DNA of 64,000 bases. It comes from Streptomyces coffeae. Its GTDB lineage: Bacteria; Actinomycetota; Actinomycetes; Streptomycetales; Streptomycetaceae. The stretch lies in assembly GCF_016741875.1 (NCBI RefSeq), contig NZ_JAERRF010000027.1, positions 1-64,000 on the forward strand, read 5' to 3'. Each line of letters opens with the position of its first letter. The stretch's first letter is position 1. Under the pieces are notes generated by a model. The model was not told the origin of the DNA and searched no databases. It worked only from the letters and a program-made list of their open reading frames with translations. This document shows, piece by piece, positions 33,300 to 41,965 of the stretch. The position numbers and the translations under genes are program-made.

Positions 33300-34736
33300 G
33301 TGAGAGCACCGGCCCGTATCCCCCGCCCGCCGCGCCCCCGCTCCGGCCACCGTCCCCGCTGGGGGCTGCGGATGGCCGCCGGGGCCTCCGGTCTGGTGCT
33401 GGCCGTCAGCGGTATCGGACATCTGCTGGTCCGGGAGCTGGAATCCGGGATCCACCGGGTCGATGTCTTCGACGACCTGGACAACCGGCCCAAGGGCGGT
33501 GGCGGGGGCGTCAACTTCCTGGTGGTGGGCACGGACGGCCGGGACCGGATCACCCGGCGGGAGAAGACGCTCTACCGGCTGGGCGGCGAGCCCTGCCACT
33601 GCACCGACACGATCATGCTCGTGCATCTGTCGGGCGACCGCCGCCGCGCCAGCGTGGTCAGTCTGCCCCGGGACTCCTATGCCGAGATCCCCGCGTACAC
33701 CGACCCCGCCGGCAGACGGCACCCCATGCATCCGCGGAAGCTCAACGCCGCCTACGCCGAGGGTGGCCCCGGTCTGACGGTGCGCACCGTCGAGCATCTG
33801 ACCGGCGTCCATGTCGACCACTACCTCGAGGTGGACTTCACCAGCTTCATGAAGACGGTGGACGTGGTGGGCGGGGTGAAGGTGTGTACGGCACGGCGGC
33901 TGACGGACGACCACACCGGTCTTGACCTGCCGGCCGGCAGCCATGTGCTGAACGGCGGCCAGGCGCTGCAATACGTCCGCTCCCGGCATATCGACGGCAG
34001 CTCCGACCTGGGCCGGATCCAGCGCCAGCAGCGGTTCATGGCGTCGGTGATCCACCAGACCACGGCCGGCGGCGTCCTCTTCAACCCGGTGAAGTTCAAC
34101 AAGGTGGCCACCACTCTGCTGGGCTCGGTCCGGGCCGACCACGGTTTCGGGGCGGAGGACCTGGTGGAGCTGGGCCGGGCGATGCACGGGTTCACCCCGG
34201 CGTCGTCGGAGTTCGCCTCGGTGCCGGTGGAGCTGCCCGGCATCCCGGTCAAGGGGATGGGCTCCACCCTGCGCTGGGACGAGGAGAAGGCCGACCGGCT
34301 GTTCACGGCGATCCGCGAGGACCGGCCGCTGACCGTGCGCCACACCAGGAAGCCGAGCGGTGTCCCGGTCGATGTGGCTCCCGCCCGGATCAAGGTCCAT
34401 GTGCTCAACGGCACCACCGAGTCGGGTCTTGCCCGGCGCGCGGACCGCGCGCTGCACGCCGCCGGCTTCGCGACCACCGGCTCCCCGGCCGATGCGGCGG
34501 CCTCGGGCGTCAAGCGCACGGTGATCACCTACGACCCGGTCTGGAGCCGTTCGGTGCGCTCGCTGGCAGCCGCGCTGCCCGGCGCCACGCTGCGGCCGGT
34601 CGCCAAGCACGGCGCGGTGATGCAGGTCACGGTGGGCAAGGACTACAGGGGCGTCCGCACGGTGCGGACCGAGGAGCCGCGTCCGGCCAAGAACGGCATC
34701 GAGGCCGTCACCGGCGACGAGGTCGCCTGCCCCTAG
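33300..34736 (+). CDS. LCP family protein with LytR_C domain, paralogue 4
   Basis: The 478-residue protein has a short basic N-terminus, one membrane helix at about 22-44 and an LCP domain with NFLVVGTDGRDRITRREK, CTDTIMLVHLSG, VSLPRDSYAEIPAYT, GGVKVCTARRLTDDHTG and YVRSRHIDGSSDLGR. A LytR_C domain occupies about 360-450 (IKVHVLNGTTESGLARRADR). The start is GTG at 33300 with GGAGG ten bases upstream. The last 29 bases overlap, in the convergent direction, the next gene. Same proposed role as its paralogues. Confidence 0.92.
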   Translation: MRAPARIPRPPRPRSGHRPRWGLRMAAGASGLVLAVSGIGHLLVRELESGIHRVDVFDDLDNRPKGGGGGVNFLVVGTDGRDRITRREKTLYRLGGEPCHCTDTIMLVHLSGDRRRASVVSLPRDSYAEIPAYTDPAGRRHPMHPRKLNAAYAEGGPGLTVRTVEHLTGVHVDHYLEVDFTSFMKTVDVVGGVKVCTARRLTDDHTGLDLPAGSHVLNGGQALQYVRSRHIDGSSDLGRIQRQQRFMASVIHQTTAGGVLFNPVKFNKVATTLLGSVRADHGFGAEDLVELGRAMHGFTPASSEFASVPVELPGIPVKGMGSTLRWDEEKADRLFTAIREDRPLTVRHTRKPSGVPVDVAPARIKVHVLNGTTESGLARRADRALHAAGFATTGSPADAAASGVKRTVITYDPVWSRSVRSLAAALPGATLRPVAKHGAVMQVTVGKDYRGVRTVRTEEPRPAKNGIEAVTGDEVACP

Positions 34737-35274
34737 GCGGCTGGTGGGCCCCCACGACCCGGGCCTGCCGCCCCTGCCGTCCGCCGCGGTCCGCGGCCTG
34801 CGGCTCGGCGCTCCGGCCCTGGCCGCGGCCCGAGGAGAAGACCCCGACCAGTGCCGTGGCCAGCCCGATGAGCTGGGTGATCAGCCCGAGCCAGGTGGTT
34901 GTCAGAGCCGGGGAGTTTCCCGTCACCTCTTCCTCGGCGAGCTCCCGCCCGGCCGGCCGGTGCGGTCCGGGGGCCCCGGTCGGGCTCTCGCCGGGGGTCC
35001 CGCCAGGACCGGAGGTGACCGGCGAGGTCGGCGGGCTGGTGGGCGGCGACGGGGGCGAGGTGGGCGGGGAAGTGGTGGGCGGGGACGGTGAGGTGGTTCC
35101 GGTGTCGGTGACACCGGGCTTGGGTGTGACCGTCCGCACCGGTTTGACCGTCAGCACGGTCAGCCCGCCCGCGGAGAGCAGGGTGCCGGCGAACAGCAGC
35201 CCGACGGCGGTCAGCAGCACGGTGGCCTGGATCTGGAGGACGGCGAGGGTACCGGGTCGCGGAGGGCGCCACAT
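34708..35274 (-). CDS. Small membrane protein with Pro/Ser/Thr-rich linker
   Basis: I do not recognise this 188-residue protein. It has a first membrane helix at about 10-32 (QATVLLTAVGLLFAGTLLSAG), an exported-looking spacer of SPPTSPP repeats and Gly/Pro at about 55-105, and a second helix at about 122-145 (WLGLITQLIGLATALVGVF). The C-terminal 40 residues are basic and of low complexity. Both termini are probably cytoplasmic. ATG at 35274 is preferred; a GTG nine bases earlier is possible. It overlaps the 3' end of LCP gene 4 by 29 bases on the opposite strand. Confidence 0.7.
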   Translation of the reverse strand: MWRPPRPGTLAVLQIQATVLLTAVGLLFAGTLLSAGGLTVLTVKPVRTVTPKPGVTDTGTTSPSPPTTSPPTSPPSPPTSPPTSPVTSGPGGTPGESPTGAPGPHRPAGRELAEEEVTGNSPALTTTWLGLITQLIGLATALVGVFSSGRGQGRSAEPQAADRGGRQGRQARVVGAHQPPRGRRPRRR

Positions 35275-35350
35275 GGGCCCCACTCTAGAAACGGAACGCG
35301 CGCGGCGAGTAACTCTCCGTTACGCCTGTCGGGGCACAACGTCCGCCCGG

Positions 35351-35893
35351 CTACAGCTCGTCGGCGGAGCGGCGGGCGCGCAGTTCCCGGATCGCACGGC
35401 GGCGGGCGAGGCGGTGGGTGCGCCGGATCTCGGCCTCCTGACAGCGCCGCTTGTCACGTTCGGTCTCGGGTATCACCGGGGGCACCGCCCGGGGCTTGCC
35501 GTCGGCGTCGACCGCGGCGAAGACCAGATAGGCGCTGCCGACCTGAGTGGCGGGGGTGGATTCGTTCCACCGCTCGGCCAGCACCCGCACCCCGACCTCC
35601 ATGGAGGACCGCCCGGTCCAGTTGACCTGGGCCTTCACATGGACGAGGTCGCCGACCCGGACCGGCTCCAGAAAGGCCATCTCGTCCATCGACGCGGTGA
35701 CCGCGGGGCCCTCGGAGTGGCGTCCGGCGACCGCCCCCGCCGCGTCGTCCACCAATTTCATGATCACGCCGCCGTGCACGGTGCCGAGAAGATTGGTGTC
35801 ACTGTTGGTCATGATGTGCGACAGCGTGGTACGGGAGGCGGAGGTCGGCTTACCCGGAAGCTCCGCTTCCGCACCCTGGGCCTGAATGGTCAT
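35351..35893 (-). CDS. Acyl-CoA thioesterase (hotdog fold)
   Basis: This 180-residue cytoplasmic enzyme belongs to the acyl-CoA hydrolase (BFIT/YciA) family. Signatures are LSHIMTNSDTNLLGTVHGGVIMKLVDDAAGA with the catalytic asparagine/aspartate region and the histidine of the hot-dog helix, then VTASMDEMAFLEPVRVGDLV. It would hydrolyse acyl-CoA thioesters. The C-terminus is unusually arginine-rich (RRTHRLARRRAIRELRARR in part) and may bind a negatively charged partner. The frame stays open far upstream through the antisense of the neighbouring LCP gene, but the family begins near MTIQAQG. The ATG at 35905 is an alternative. Confidence 0.88.
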   Translation of the reverse strand: MTIQAQGAEAELPGKPTSASRTTLSHIMTNSDTNLLGTVHGGVIMKLVDDAAGAVAGRHSEGPAVTASMDEMAFLEPVRVGDLVHVKAQVNWTGRSSMEVGVRVLAERWNESTPATQVGSAYLVFAAVDADGKPRAVPPVIPETERDKRRCQEAEIRRTHRLARRRAIRELRARRSADEL

Positions 35894-36001
35894 GCCGTCC
35901 ACCATATGCGGAGCGGGATTCTTATCAGCTCTGCAACAGAGGTGCTCCGATACCGCACCCGGCCTGTATGGGCACCCACCCGACCAGGCACACTGCCTTG
36001 C

Positions 36002-37300
36002 ATGAGCGATTGGCCCCAGGGATGGACCGGCGACCGCAACGACCGGTACGGACGTGGCAGCGGCAGCTCCGAAGCGGAAGGGGCCCGCGCGATGCCGCAG
36101 GTCAGGCGTCCGGCGCCGGGTGCGGGCGGCCCGCCGACGCAGGAGCCGCCGTTGCCGCCGAGCATGTCGCCGCGCGGCAGGGTGCCGCAGCAGCATCCGT
36201 CCCCGGGCTACGACGACTACGACGCGTACGACGACGGTTACAACACCGGGCAGGTCTACGGCGGCGGCAGGGGCGGACCGGGAGACGGCGCCCCCGGCCC
36301 GGCCCGGCCCAGGAACTGGAAGCGCCGGATAACCATCGGCCTGGTGACCTTTCTCGTCCTGCTGCTGGCCGTCGGTATCGGCACCTACTTCTGGGCCGAC
36401 TCCAAGCTGCGCCGCGAGGTCGACCTGAGCAAGGTCGAGGACCGGCCCGAAGGCGGCAAGGGCACCAACTACCTGATCGTCGGTTCCGACAGCCGTGAGG
36501 GGCTGTCCGCCGAGCAGAAGAAGAAGCTGCACACCGGCTCCGCCGAGGGCCGCCGTACCGACTCCATGATCCTGCTCCACGTCGGTGACAACGGGAGCAC
36601 CATGATCAGCCTCCCGCGTGACTCCTATGTCACCATCCCGGCCTTCACCGGTTCGAAGACCGGCAATCGGATCCCCCAGAGCCAGAACAAGCTGAACGCG
36701 TCGTACTCCTCCGAGGGCCCCTCGCTGCTGGTCCGGACGGTCGAGTACAACACCGGTCTGAAGATCGACCACTACGCGGAGATCGGCTTCGACGGCTTCG
36801 CCAAGCTGGTCGACGGGGTCGGCGGGGTGGAGATCGACATCCCGCAGGACATGAAGGAGAAGAACTCCGGGACCGACTTCAAGAAGGGCAAGCAGACGCT
36901 GGACGGCCAGCAGGCGCTCGCCTTCGTCCGGCAGCGCTACGGCCTGGCGGGCGGCGACCTGGACCGCACCAAGAACCAGCAGAAGTTCCTGTCGGCGCTC
37001 GCCAACAAGGCGGCCTCGCCGAGCACGCTGCTCAACCCCTTCACGCTCTACCCGACGATGGGCGCCGGTCTGGACAACCTGGTCGTCGACAAGGACATGA
37101 GCCTGTGGGACGTGAAGGACATGTTCTTCGCGATGAAGAGCGTCTCCGGCGGTGACGGCAAGCAGATGAACATGCCCATCTCCAACCCCGGCCTCTCCAC
37201 TCCCAAGGGCAGCGCGGTGCAGTGGGACATGCCCAAGGTCAAGGAGCTGGTGAGCCAGCTGAAGAACGACGAGAAGGTCACCGTCTCCTCCGGCAACTGA
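36002..37300 (+). CDS. LCP family protein, paralogue 5
   Basis: The 432-residue protein has a low-complexity cytoplasmic N-terminus of about 108 residues (Pro/Gly/Tyr/Asp-rich, for example YDDYDAYDDGYNTG), a membrane helix at about 110-132 and an LCP domain with NYLIVGSDSREGLSAEQ, RTDSMILLHVGDNG, ISLPRDSYVTIPAF, GGVEIDIPQDMKEKN and AFVRQRYGLAGGDLDR. No LytR_C domain is present. The start at 36002 lacks an obvious ribosome binding site; the frame is open much further upstream without similarity. A strong terminator follows. Confidence 0.92.
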   Translation: MSDWPQGWTGDRNDRYGRGSGSSEAEGARAMPQVRRPAPGAGGPPTQEPPLPPSMSPRGRVPQQHPSPGYDDYDAYDDGYNTGQVYGGGRGGPGDGAPGPARPRNWKRRITIGLVTFLVLLLAVGIGTYFWADSKLRREVDLSKVEDRPEGGKGTNYLIVGSDSREGLSAEQKKKLHTGSAEGRRTDSMILLHVGDNGSTMISLPRDSYVTIPAFTGSKTGNRIPQSQNKLNASYSSEGPSLLVRTVEYNTGLKIDHYAEIGFDGFAKLVDGVGGVEIDIPQDMKEKNSGTDFKKGKQTLDGQQALAFVRQRYGLAGGDLDRTKNQQKFLSALANKAASPSTLLNPFTLYPTMGAGLDNLVVDKDMSLWDVKDMFFAMKSVSGGDGKQMNMPISNPGLSTPKGSAVQWDMPKVKELVSQLKNDEKVTVSSGN

Positions 37301-37313
37301 GGAACATGACGAA

Positions 37314-37345
37314 GGCGGGGGCATCGCACACGCGATGCCCCCGCC
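37314..37345. terminator. Bidirectional terminator after LCP gene 5
   Basis: A perfect 14-bp inverted repeat (GGCGGGGGCATCGC / GCGATGCCCCCGCC) with an ACAC loop and AA...TTT flanks separates the convergent LCP and acyl-CoA dehydrogenase genes. Confidence 0.9.
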
Positions 37346-37367
37346 TTTGTTGTGTCCGCCGGGCGCC

Positions 37368-38537
37368 TTACGGCAGGTTGCGCGCCATCACGATGCGCTG
37401 GACCTGGTTGGTGCCCTCGTAGATCTGCGTGATCTTGGCGTCCCGCATCATCCGCTCGACCGGGTAGTCACGGGTGTAGCCGTAGCCGCCGAGCAGCTGG
37501 ACGGCGTCGACCGTGACCTCCATGGCGACGTCCGAGGCGAAGCACTTGGCGGCGGCGCCCTGGAAGGTGAGGTCGCTGTCCCCGCGCTCGGACTTGGCGG
37601 CCGCCGCGTAGGTGAGCTGGCGGGCGGCCTCCACCTTCATCGCCATGTCGGCCAGCATGAACTGGATGCCCTGGAAGTCGGCGATGGCCTTGCCGAACTG
37701 CTTGCGCTCCTGGACGTACCCCTTGGCGTAGTCCAGCGCGCCCTGGGCGATGCCCAGCGCCTGGGCGGCGATGGTGATGCGGGTGTGATCCAGGGTCTTC
37801 ATCGCGGTGGCGAAGCCGGTGCCCTCGGCGCCGATCATGCGGTCGGCGGGGATCCGGACGTTGTCGAGGTAGACCTCGCGGGTCGGGGAGCCCTTGATGC
37901 CGAGCTTCTTCTCCGGGGCGCCGAAGGAGACGCCCTCGTCGGACTTCTCCACGACGAAGGCGGAGATGCCCTTGGAGCGCTTCTCGGGGTCGGTGACGGC
38001 CATCACCGTGTAGTACTCGGAGACCCCGGCGTTGGTGATCCAGCGCTTCACACCGTTGAGCACGTAGAAGTCGCCGTCGCGTACGGCCTTGGTCTTCATG
38101 CCCGCCGCGTCCGAGCCCGCGTCCGGCTCGGAGAGGCAGTACGAGAACATCGCGTCGCCCTTGGCGAGCGGGCCCAGGTACTTCTTCTTGAGCTCCTCGG
38201 AGCCGGAGAGGACGACGGGCAGCGAGCCCAGCTTGTTGACCGCGGGGATCAGCGAGGAGGAGGTGCAGACCCGGGCGACTTCCTCGATGACGATCACGGT
38301 GGCCAGGGCGTCCGCGCCCGCGCCGCCGTAGGACTCGGGGACGTGCACCGCGTGGAGGTCATTGGCGACGAGCGCCTCCAGCGCCTCCTGCGGGAAGCGG
38401 CCCTCCTCGTCGACCTCGGTGGCGAAGGGAGCTATTTTCGCCTCGGCCAGGGAACGGACCGAGTCGCGGAGCATGTCGTGCTCCTCGGACGGCCGGTACA
38501 GGTCGAAGTCATTCACCGAGGACCCCAAGTTCTCCAC
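37368..38537 (-). CDS. Acyl-CoA dehydrogenase
   Basis: This 389-residue flavoenzyme would introduce an alpha-beta double bond in an acyl-CoA. Visible signatures are YCLSEPDAGSDAAGMKT (FAD contact), WITNAGVSEYYTVMAV, the QYLADMQ-like helix FQGIQFMLADMAMKVEAARQL, QLLGGYGYTRDYPVERMMRDAKI and the C-terminal EGTNQVQRIVMARNL with the catalytic glutamate position just before GTNQ. It matches the short/medium-chain type and the equivalent fadE25-type gene near purE in mycobacteria. The upstream intergenic region holds an AT-rich segment around 38552-38580, likely the promoter. Confidence 0.93.
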   Translation of the reverse strand: MENLGSSVNDFDLYRPSEEHDMLRDSVRSLAEAKIAPFATEVDEEGRFPQEALEALVANDLHAVHVPESYGGAGADALATVIVIEEVARVCTSSSLIPAVNKLGSLPVVLSGSEELKKKYLGPLAKGDAMFSYCLSEPDAGSDAAGMKTKAVRDGDFYVLNGVKRWITNAGVSEYYTVMAVTDPEKRSKGISAFVVEKSDEGVSFGAPEKKLGIKGSPTREVYLDNVRIPADRMIGAEGTGFATAMKTLDHTRITIAAQALGIAQGALDYAKGYVQERKQFGKAIADFQGIQFMLADMAMKVEAARQLTYAAAAKSERGDSDLTFQGAAAKCFASDVAMEVTVDAVQLLGGYGYTRDYPVERMMRDAKITQIYEGTNQVQRIVMARNLP

Positions 38538-38693
38538 TCCCCTGAACGCGCTAACTACCGTTAAGTAACTGAATTCTAGGGGCGTCGCGCCAACAGGTAT
38601 ACGTGAGCTTGCCGACAGACTCGGCTGGGGCTCGGTCCCCGGCCCCGACTATGCTCAGTCAGCGCATCTGTGACCGAAGCTCTGGAGCCCCCC

Positions 38694-40034
38694 ATGCCCC
38701 TCAAAATCACAGTGATCGGCACCGGCTACCTCGGCGCCACACACGCCGCGGCCATGGCCGAGCTGGGATTCGAGGTACTGGGTCTGGACGTCGTCCCCGA
38801 GAAGATCGCGATGCTCTCGGCGGGCAGAGTGCCGATGTACGAACCGGGCCTGGAGGACCTGCTGCGGCGCCATGTCGCGGGGATCGAGGGCGCGACCGGG
38901 CGGCTGCGCTTCACCAGCTCCTACGAGGAGGCGGGTGAGTTCGGCGATGTCCACTTCATCTGTGTGAACACCCCGCAGAAGCACGGCGAGTACGCCTGTG
39001 ACATGAGTTACGTCGACTCCGCCGTGGAGTCGCTCGCCCCGCATCTGCACCGCCCGGCGCTGGTCGTCGGCAAGTCCACGGTGCCGGTGGGCAGCGCGGA
39101 CCGGCTGGCCGCCCGGCTGGCGGAGCTGGCCCCGGTGGGCGGCGACGCGGAGCTGGCCTGGAACCCGGAGTTCCTGCGCGAGGGCTTCGCCGTCCAGGAC
39201 ACCCTGCACCCGGACCGGATCGTGGTCGGCGTCACCAGCGAGCGGGCCGAGAAGCAGCTGCGCGAGGTGTACACCACACCCATCGCCGAGGGCTCGCCGT
39301 TCGTCGTCACCGACTACCCGACCGCCGAGCTGGTGAAGACCTCGGCCAACTCCTTCCTCGCCACCAAGATCTCCTTCATCAACGCCATGGCCGAGGTCTG
39401 CGAGGCCGCGGGCGGCGATGTGGTGAAGCTGGCCGAGGCCATCGGCCATGACGAGCGCATCGGGAAGAAGTTCCTGCGCGCCGGGATCGGCTTCGGCGGC
39501 GGCTGTCTGCCCAAGGACATCCGGGCGTTCATGGCGCGCGCCGGTGAGCTGGGCGCCGACCAGGCGCTCACCTTCCTGCGCGAGGTGGACTCGATCAACA
39601 TGCGGCGCCGCGGCCATATGGTCGAGCTGGCCCGCGAGGCCGTGGGCGGCAGTTTCCTCGGCAAGCGGGTGGCGGTGCTGGGCGCGACCTTCAAGCCGGA
39701 CTCGGACGACGTACGGGACTCCCCCGCGCTCAACGTGGCCGGGCAGATACAGCTCCAGGGCGCCCAGGTCACCGTCTTCGACCCCAAGGGCATGGACAAC
39801 GCCCGCGCCCTCTTCCCGACCCTGGCCTACGCGCCGAGCGCGCTGGAGGCGGCGCGGGGCGCCCATGCGGTGCTGCACCTCACCGAGTGGCGCGAATTCC
39901 GAGAGCTGGACCCGGCCGGGCTCGGCGAGGCGGTCGCCGAGCGCCGCGTCCTGGACGGGCGGAACGCCCTGGACCCGGACCGCTGGCGCGAGGCGGGCTG
40001 GCACTACCGGGCGCTCGGCCGCCCCCTGGCCTGA
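38694..40034 (+). CDS. UDP-glucose 6-dehydrogenase
   Basis: The enzyme oxidises UDP-glucose to UDP-glucuronate with two NAD molecules. The 446-residue product has the dinucleotide loop ITVIGTGYLGATHAAAMAELG, the STVPVGSADRLAARL stretch, AWNPEFLREGFAVQD, TAELVKTSANSFLATKISFIN, and the catalytic cysteine in GFGGGCLPKD. The ATG at 38694 follows GGAG with six bases between; an ATG-like codon eight codons earlier lacks a site. UDP-glucuronate would feed acidic glycopolymers, fitting the nearby LCP ligases and glycosyltransferases. A perfect hairpin follows the stop codon. Confidence 0.94.
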   Translation: MPLKITVIGTGYLGATHAAAMAELGFEVLGLDVVPEKIAMLSAGRVPMYEPGLEDLLRRHVAGIEGATGRLRFTSSYEEAGEFGDVHFICVNTPQKHGEYACDMSYVDSAVESLAPHLHRPALVVGKSTVPVGSADRLAARLAELAPVGGDAELAWNPEFLREGFAVQDTLHPDRIVVGVTSERAEKQLREVYTTPIAEGSPFVVTDYPTAELVKTSANSFLATKISFINAMAEVCEAAGGDVVKLAEAIGHDERIGKKFLRAGIGFGGGCLPKDIRAFMARAGELGADQALTFLREVDSINMRRRGHMVELAREAVGGSFLGKRVAVLGATFKPDSDDVRDSPALNVAGQIQLQGAQVTVFDPKGMDNARALFPTLAYAPSALEAARGAHAVLHLTEWREFRELDPAGLGEAVAERRVLDGRNALDPDRWREAGWHYRALGRPLA

Positions 40035-40038
40035 AGGC

Positions 40039-40064
40039 CGCGGGTCCGGGCGCCCGGACCCGCG
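40039..40064 (+). terminator. Terminator after UDP-glucose dehydrogenase
   Basis: CGCGGGTCCGGGC (40039-40051) is followed directly by its perfect reverse complement (40052-40064), beginning four bases after the stop codon. Confidence 0.75.
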
Positions 40065-40137
40065 TACGCGCTGCTGAACGTCCTTGCGGCGCCGCCAGGT
40101 TCGGTCCCGGCGGCGCCGTCCGGACAGGGCCTAGGTC

Positions 40138-41328
40138 CTAGGTCCTGTCCAGCTGCTCGATCGTGGCCACCGACGGGCCCCGGGACTCTCGCAGCCCACC
40201 CGCCACGTCCTCCGCGGAGCGCAGCGTACGGACCGCGTTCTGCCAGGTCAGCTTGGCGAGATCGGCGGGTGACCAGCGGCGGTCCAGCAGTTCGGCGATC
40301 AGGTTCGGATAGCCGGCGACATCGGCGAGGTCGTCGGGGGTGAAGGCGGTGCCGTCGAAGTCGCCGCCGATGCCGATGTGGTCGATACCCGCCACCTCGC
40401 GCATATGGTCCAGATGGTCGGCGACATGCGCCGCGGTGGCCCTCGGGCGCGGATTGGCCTCCTCGAAGGCGCGGTGGACCGCTATCCCGGCCTCCGACAT
40501 CTCCAGCGGATGCAGTCCGTGGGCGCGCATGTTCTCGTCCGCCGCCTGGGTCCAGGCGACCGCCTCTTGCAGGACGAACTTGGGCACGAAGGTGACCATC
40601 GCCACCCCGCCGTTGGCGGGCAGCAACTCCAGTACGTCGTCGGGGATGTTGCGCGGATGGTCGCATACGGCGCGGGCGGAGGAGTGCGAGAAGACCACGG
40701 GCGCCTCGGTGACCCGGAGCGCGTCGCGCATGGTGTCGGCCGAGACATGGGAGAGGTCGACGAGCATGCCGAGCCGGTTCATCTCCCGGACGACCTCCTC
40801 GCCGAAGCGGGTGAGGCCGTGGGCGCGCGGCTCGTCGGTCGCCGAGTCCGCCCAGGGGACGTTGTCGTTGTGGGTGAGCGTCATATAGCGCACCCCGAGG
40901 TCGTACAGGGCGCGCAGAGTGGCCAGGGAGCAGTTGATGCTGTGGCCGCCCTCGGCGCCCATGAGGGAGGCGATCCGGCCTTCGGCCCGCGCCGTCTCCA
41001 TGTCGTCGGCGGTGAGCGCCGGACGCAGCTGGTCGGGGTGGGCAGCGGTGAACCGGCGAACCACATCGATCTGTTCCAGGGTGGCGCTGACGGCGGTGTC
41101 CCCGCTGAAGTCCGAGCGGACGTAGACCGACCAGAACTGGGCGCCGACGCCTCCCGCGCGCAGCCGCGGGAGGTCGGTGTGGGTGTGGGCGCTCAGATCG
41201 GCGGCGATATCGCGCCGGTCGAGGTCGTAGCGGACCTGCTCACGCAGGGCCCACGGAAGGTCGTTGTGGCCGTCGACCACGGGGTGGGTGGTCAGCAGTT
41301 CACGGGCTTGCGCAAGACGATCGGTCAT
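40138..41328 (-). CDS. Membrane-dipeptidase family (M19) peptidase
   Basis: This 396-residue protein belongs to the zinc-dependent renal dipeptidase family, which cleaves dipeptides, including some D-amino acid and beta-lactam substrates. Metal sites appear in VVDGHNDLPWALR, LMGAEGGHSINC, DLSHVSADTM and VFSHSSARAVCDHPRN, and the late loop IGIGGDFDGTAFTPDD is typical. No signal peptide is visible, so it is likely cytoplasmic. The start at 41328 (MTDRLAQ) is chosen; an ATG five codons earlier is possible. The function here might be recycling of cell-wall or amino acid dipeptides, which is only an inference. Confidence 0.9.
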   Translation of the reverse strand: MTDRLAQARELLTTHPVVDGHNDLPWALREQVRYDLDRRDIAADLSAHTHTDLPRLRAGGVGAQFWSVYVRSDFSGDTAVSATLEQIDVVRRFTAAHPDQLRPALTADDMETARAEGRIASLMGAEGGHSINCSLATLRALYDLGVRYMTLTHNDNVPWADSATDEPRAHGLTRFGEEVVREMNRLGMLVDLSHVSADTMRDALRVTEAPVVFSHSSARAVCDHPRNIPDDVLELLPANGGVAMVTFVPKFVLQEAVAWTQAADENMRAHGLHPLEMSEAGIAVHRAFEEANPRPRATAAHVADHLDHMREVAGIDHIGIGGDFDGTAFTPDDLADVAGYPNLIAELLDRRWSPADLAKLTWQNAVRTLRSAEDVAGGLRESRGPSVATIEQLDRT

Positions 41329-41440
41329 CGTCACATCTTGCAATGTTCAATGACCGAAGTCACGCCCCATCAGATCGATTGCCGTAAGGCTCCTGAAGGG
41401 CCGCTGAACAGCGCCCGATCAGCGGCTGATCAGCCGCCGA

Positions 41441-41965
41441 TCACTTGCCGAAGCCGAAGGAGCCCGCCCCGTTCACCTTGGCCCGCAGCCGCTTGCCCTT
41501 CTCCGTGGCCTGCTGGTTCAGCTCCTCCTGGAACTCCCGCATCCGGGCCTGGAGCTCGGCGTCATGGGCGGCCATGATCCGGGCGGCCAGCAGTCCGGCG
41601 TTACGGGCGCCGCCGACCGAGACCGTGGCCACCGGCACCCCGGCCGGCATCTGCACGATCGAGAGCAGCGAGTCCATACCGTCCAGGTACTTCAGCGGCA
41701 CCGGAACGCCGATCACCGGAAGCGGGGTGACCGAGGCCAGCATGCCCGGCAGATGGGCGGCGCCGCCCGCGCCCGCGATGATCGCCTTGAGGCCGCGGGG
41801 TGCCGCGTTCTCCCCGTACGAGACCATCTCGTGCGGCATCCGGTGGGCGGAGACCACATCCACCTCGTACGGGATCTCGAACTCGTCGAGAGCCTTGGCC
41901 GCCTCTTCCATGACGGGCCAGTCGGAGTCCGACCCCATGACGATGCCGATCGCGGGAACGCTCAT
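41441..41965 (-). CDS. purE: N5-carboxyaminoimidazole ribonucleotide mutase
   Basis: PurE rearranges N5-CAIR to CAIR in de novo purine synthesis. The 174-residue product has the substrate loop GIVMGSDSDWPVMEEA, VVSAHRMPHEMVSYG with the active-site histidine, and IIAGAGGAAHLPGMLASVT, PLPVIGVPVPL. Its ATG overlaps the purK stop codon by four bases, giving a coupled purK-purE unit. The C-terminus carries a short Lys/Arg-rich extension (NQQATEKGKRLRAKVNG), common in streptomycetes. Confidence 0.97.
   Translation of the reverse strand: MSVPAIGIVMGSDSDWPVMEEAAKALDEFEIPYEVDVVSAHRMPHEMVSYGENAAPRGLKAIIAGAGGAAHLPGMLASVTPLPVIGVPVPLKYLDGMDSLLSIVQMPAGVPVATVSVGGARNAGLLAARIMAAHDAELQARMREFQEELNQQATEKGKRLRAKVNGAGSFGFGK

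Noticed and set aside
35894..37324. Long N-terminal extension of the thioesterase frame
   Set aside because: The open frame merely continues through the antisense of the LCP gene; thioesterase similarity begins near 35893.
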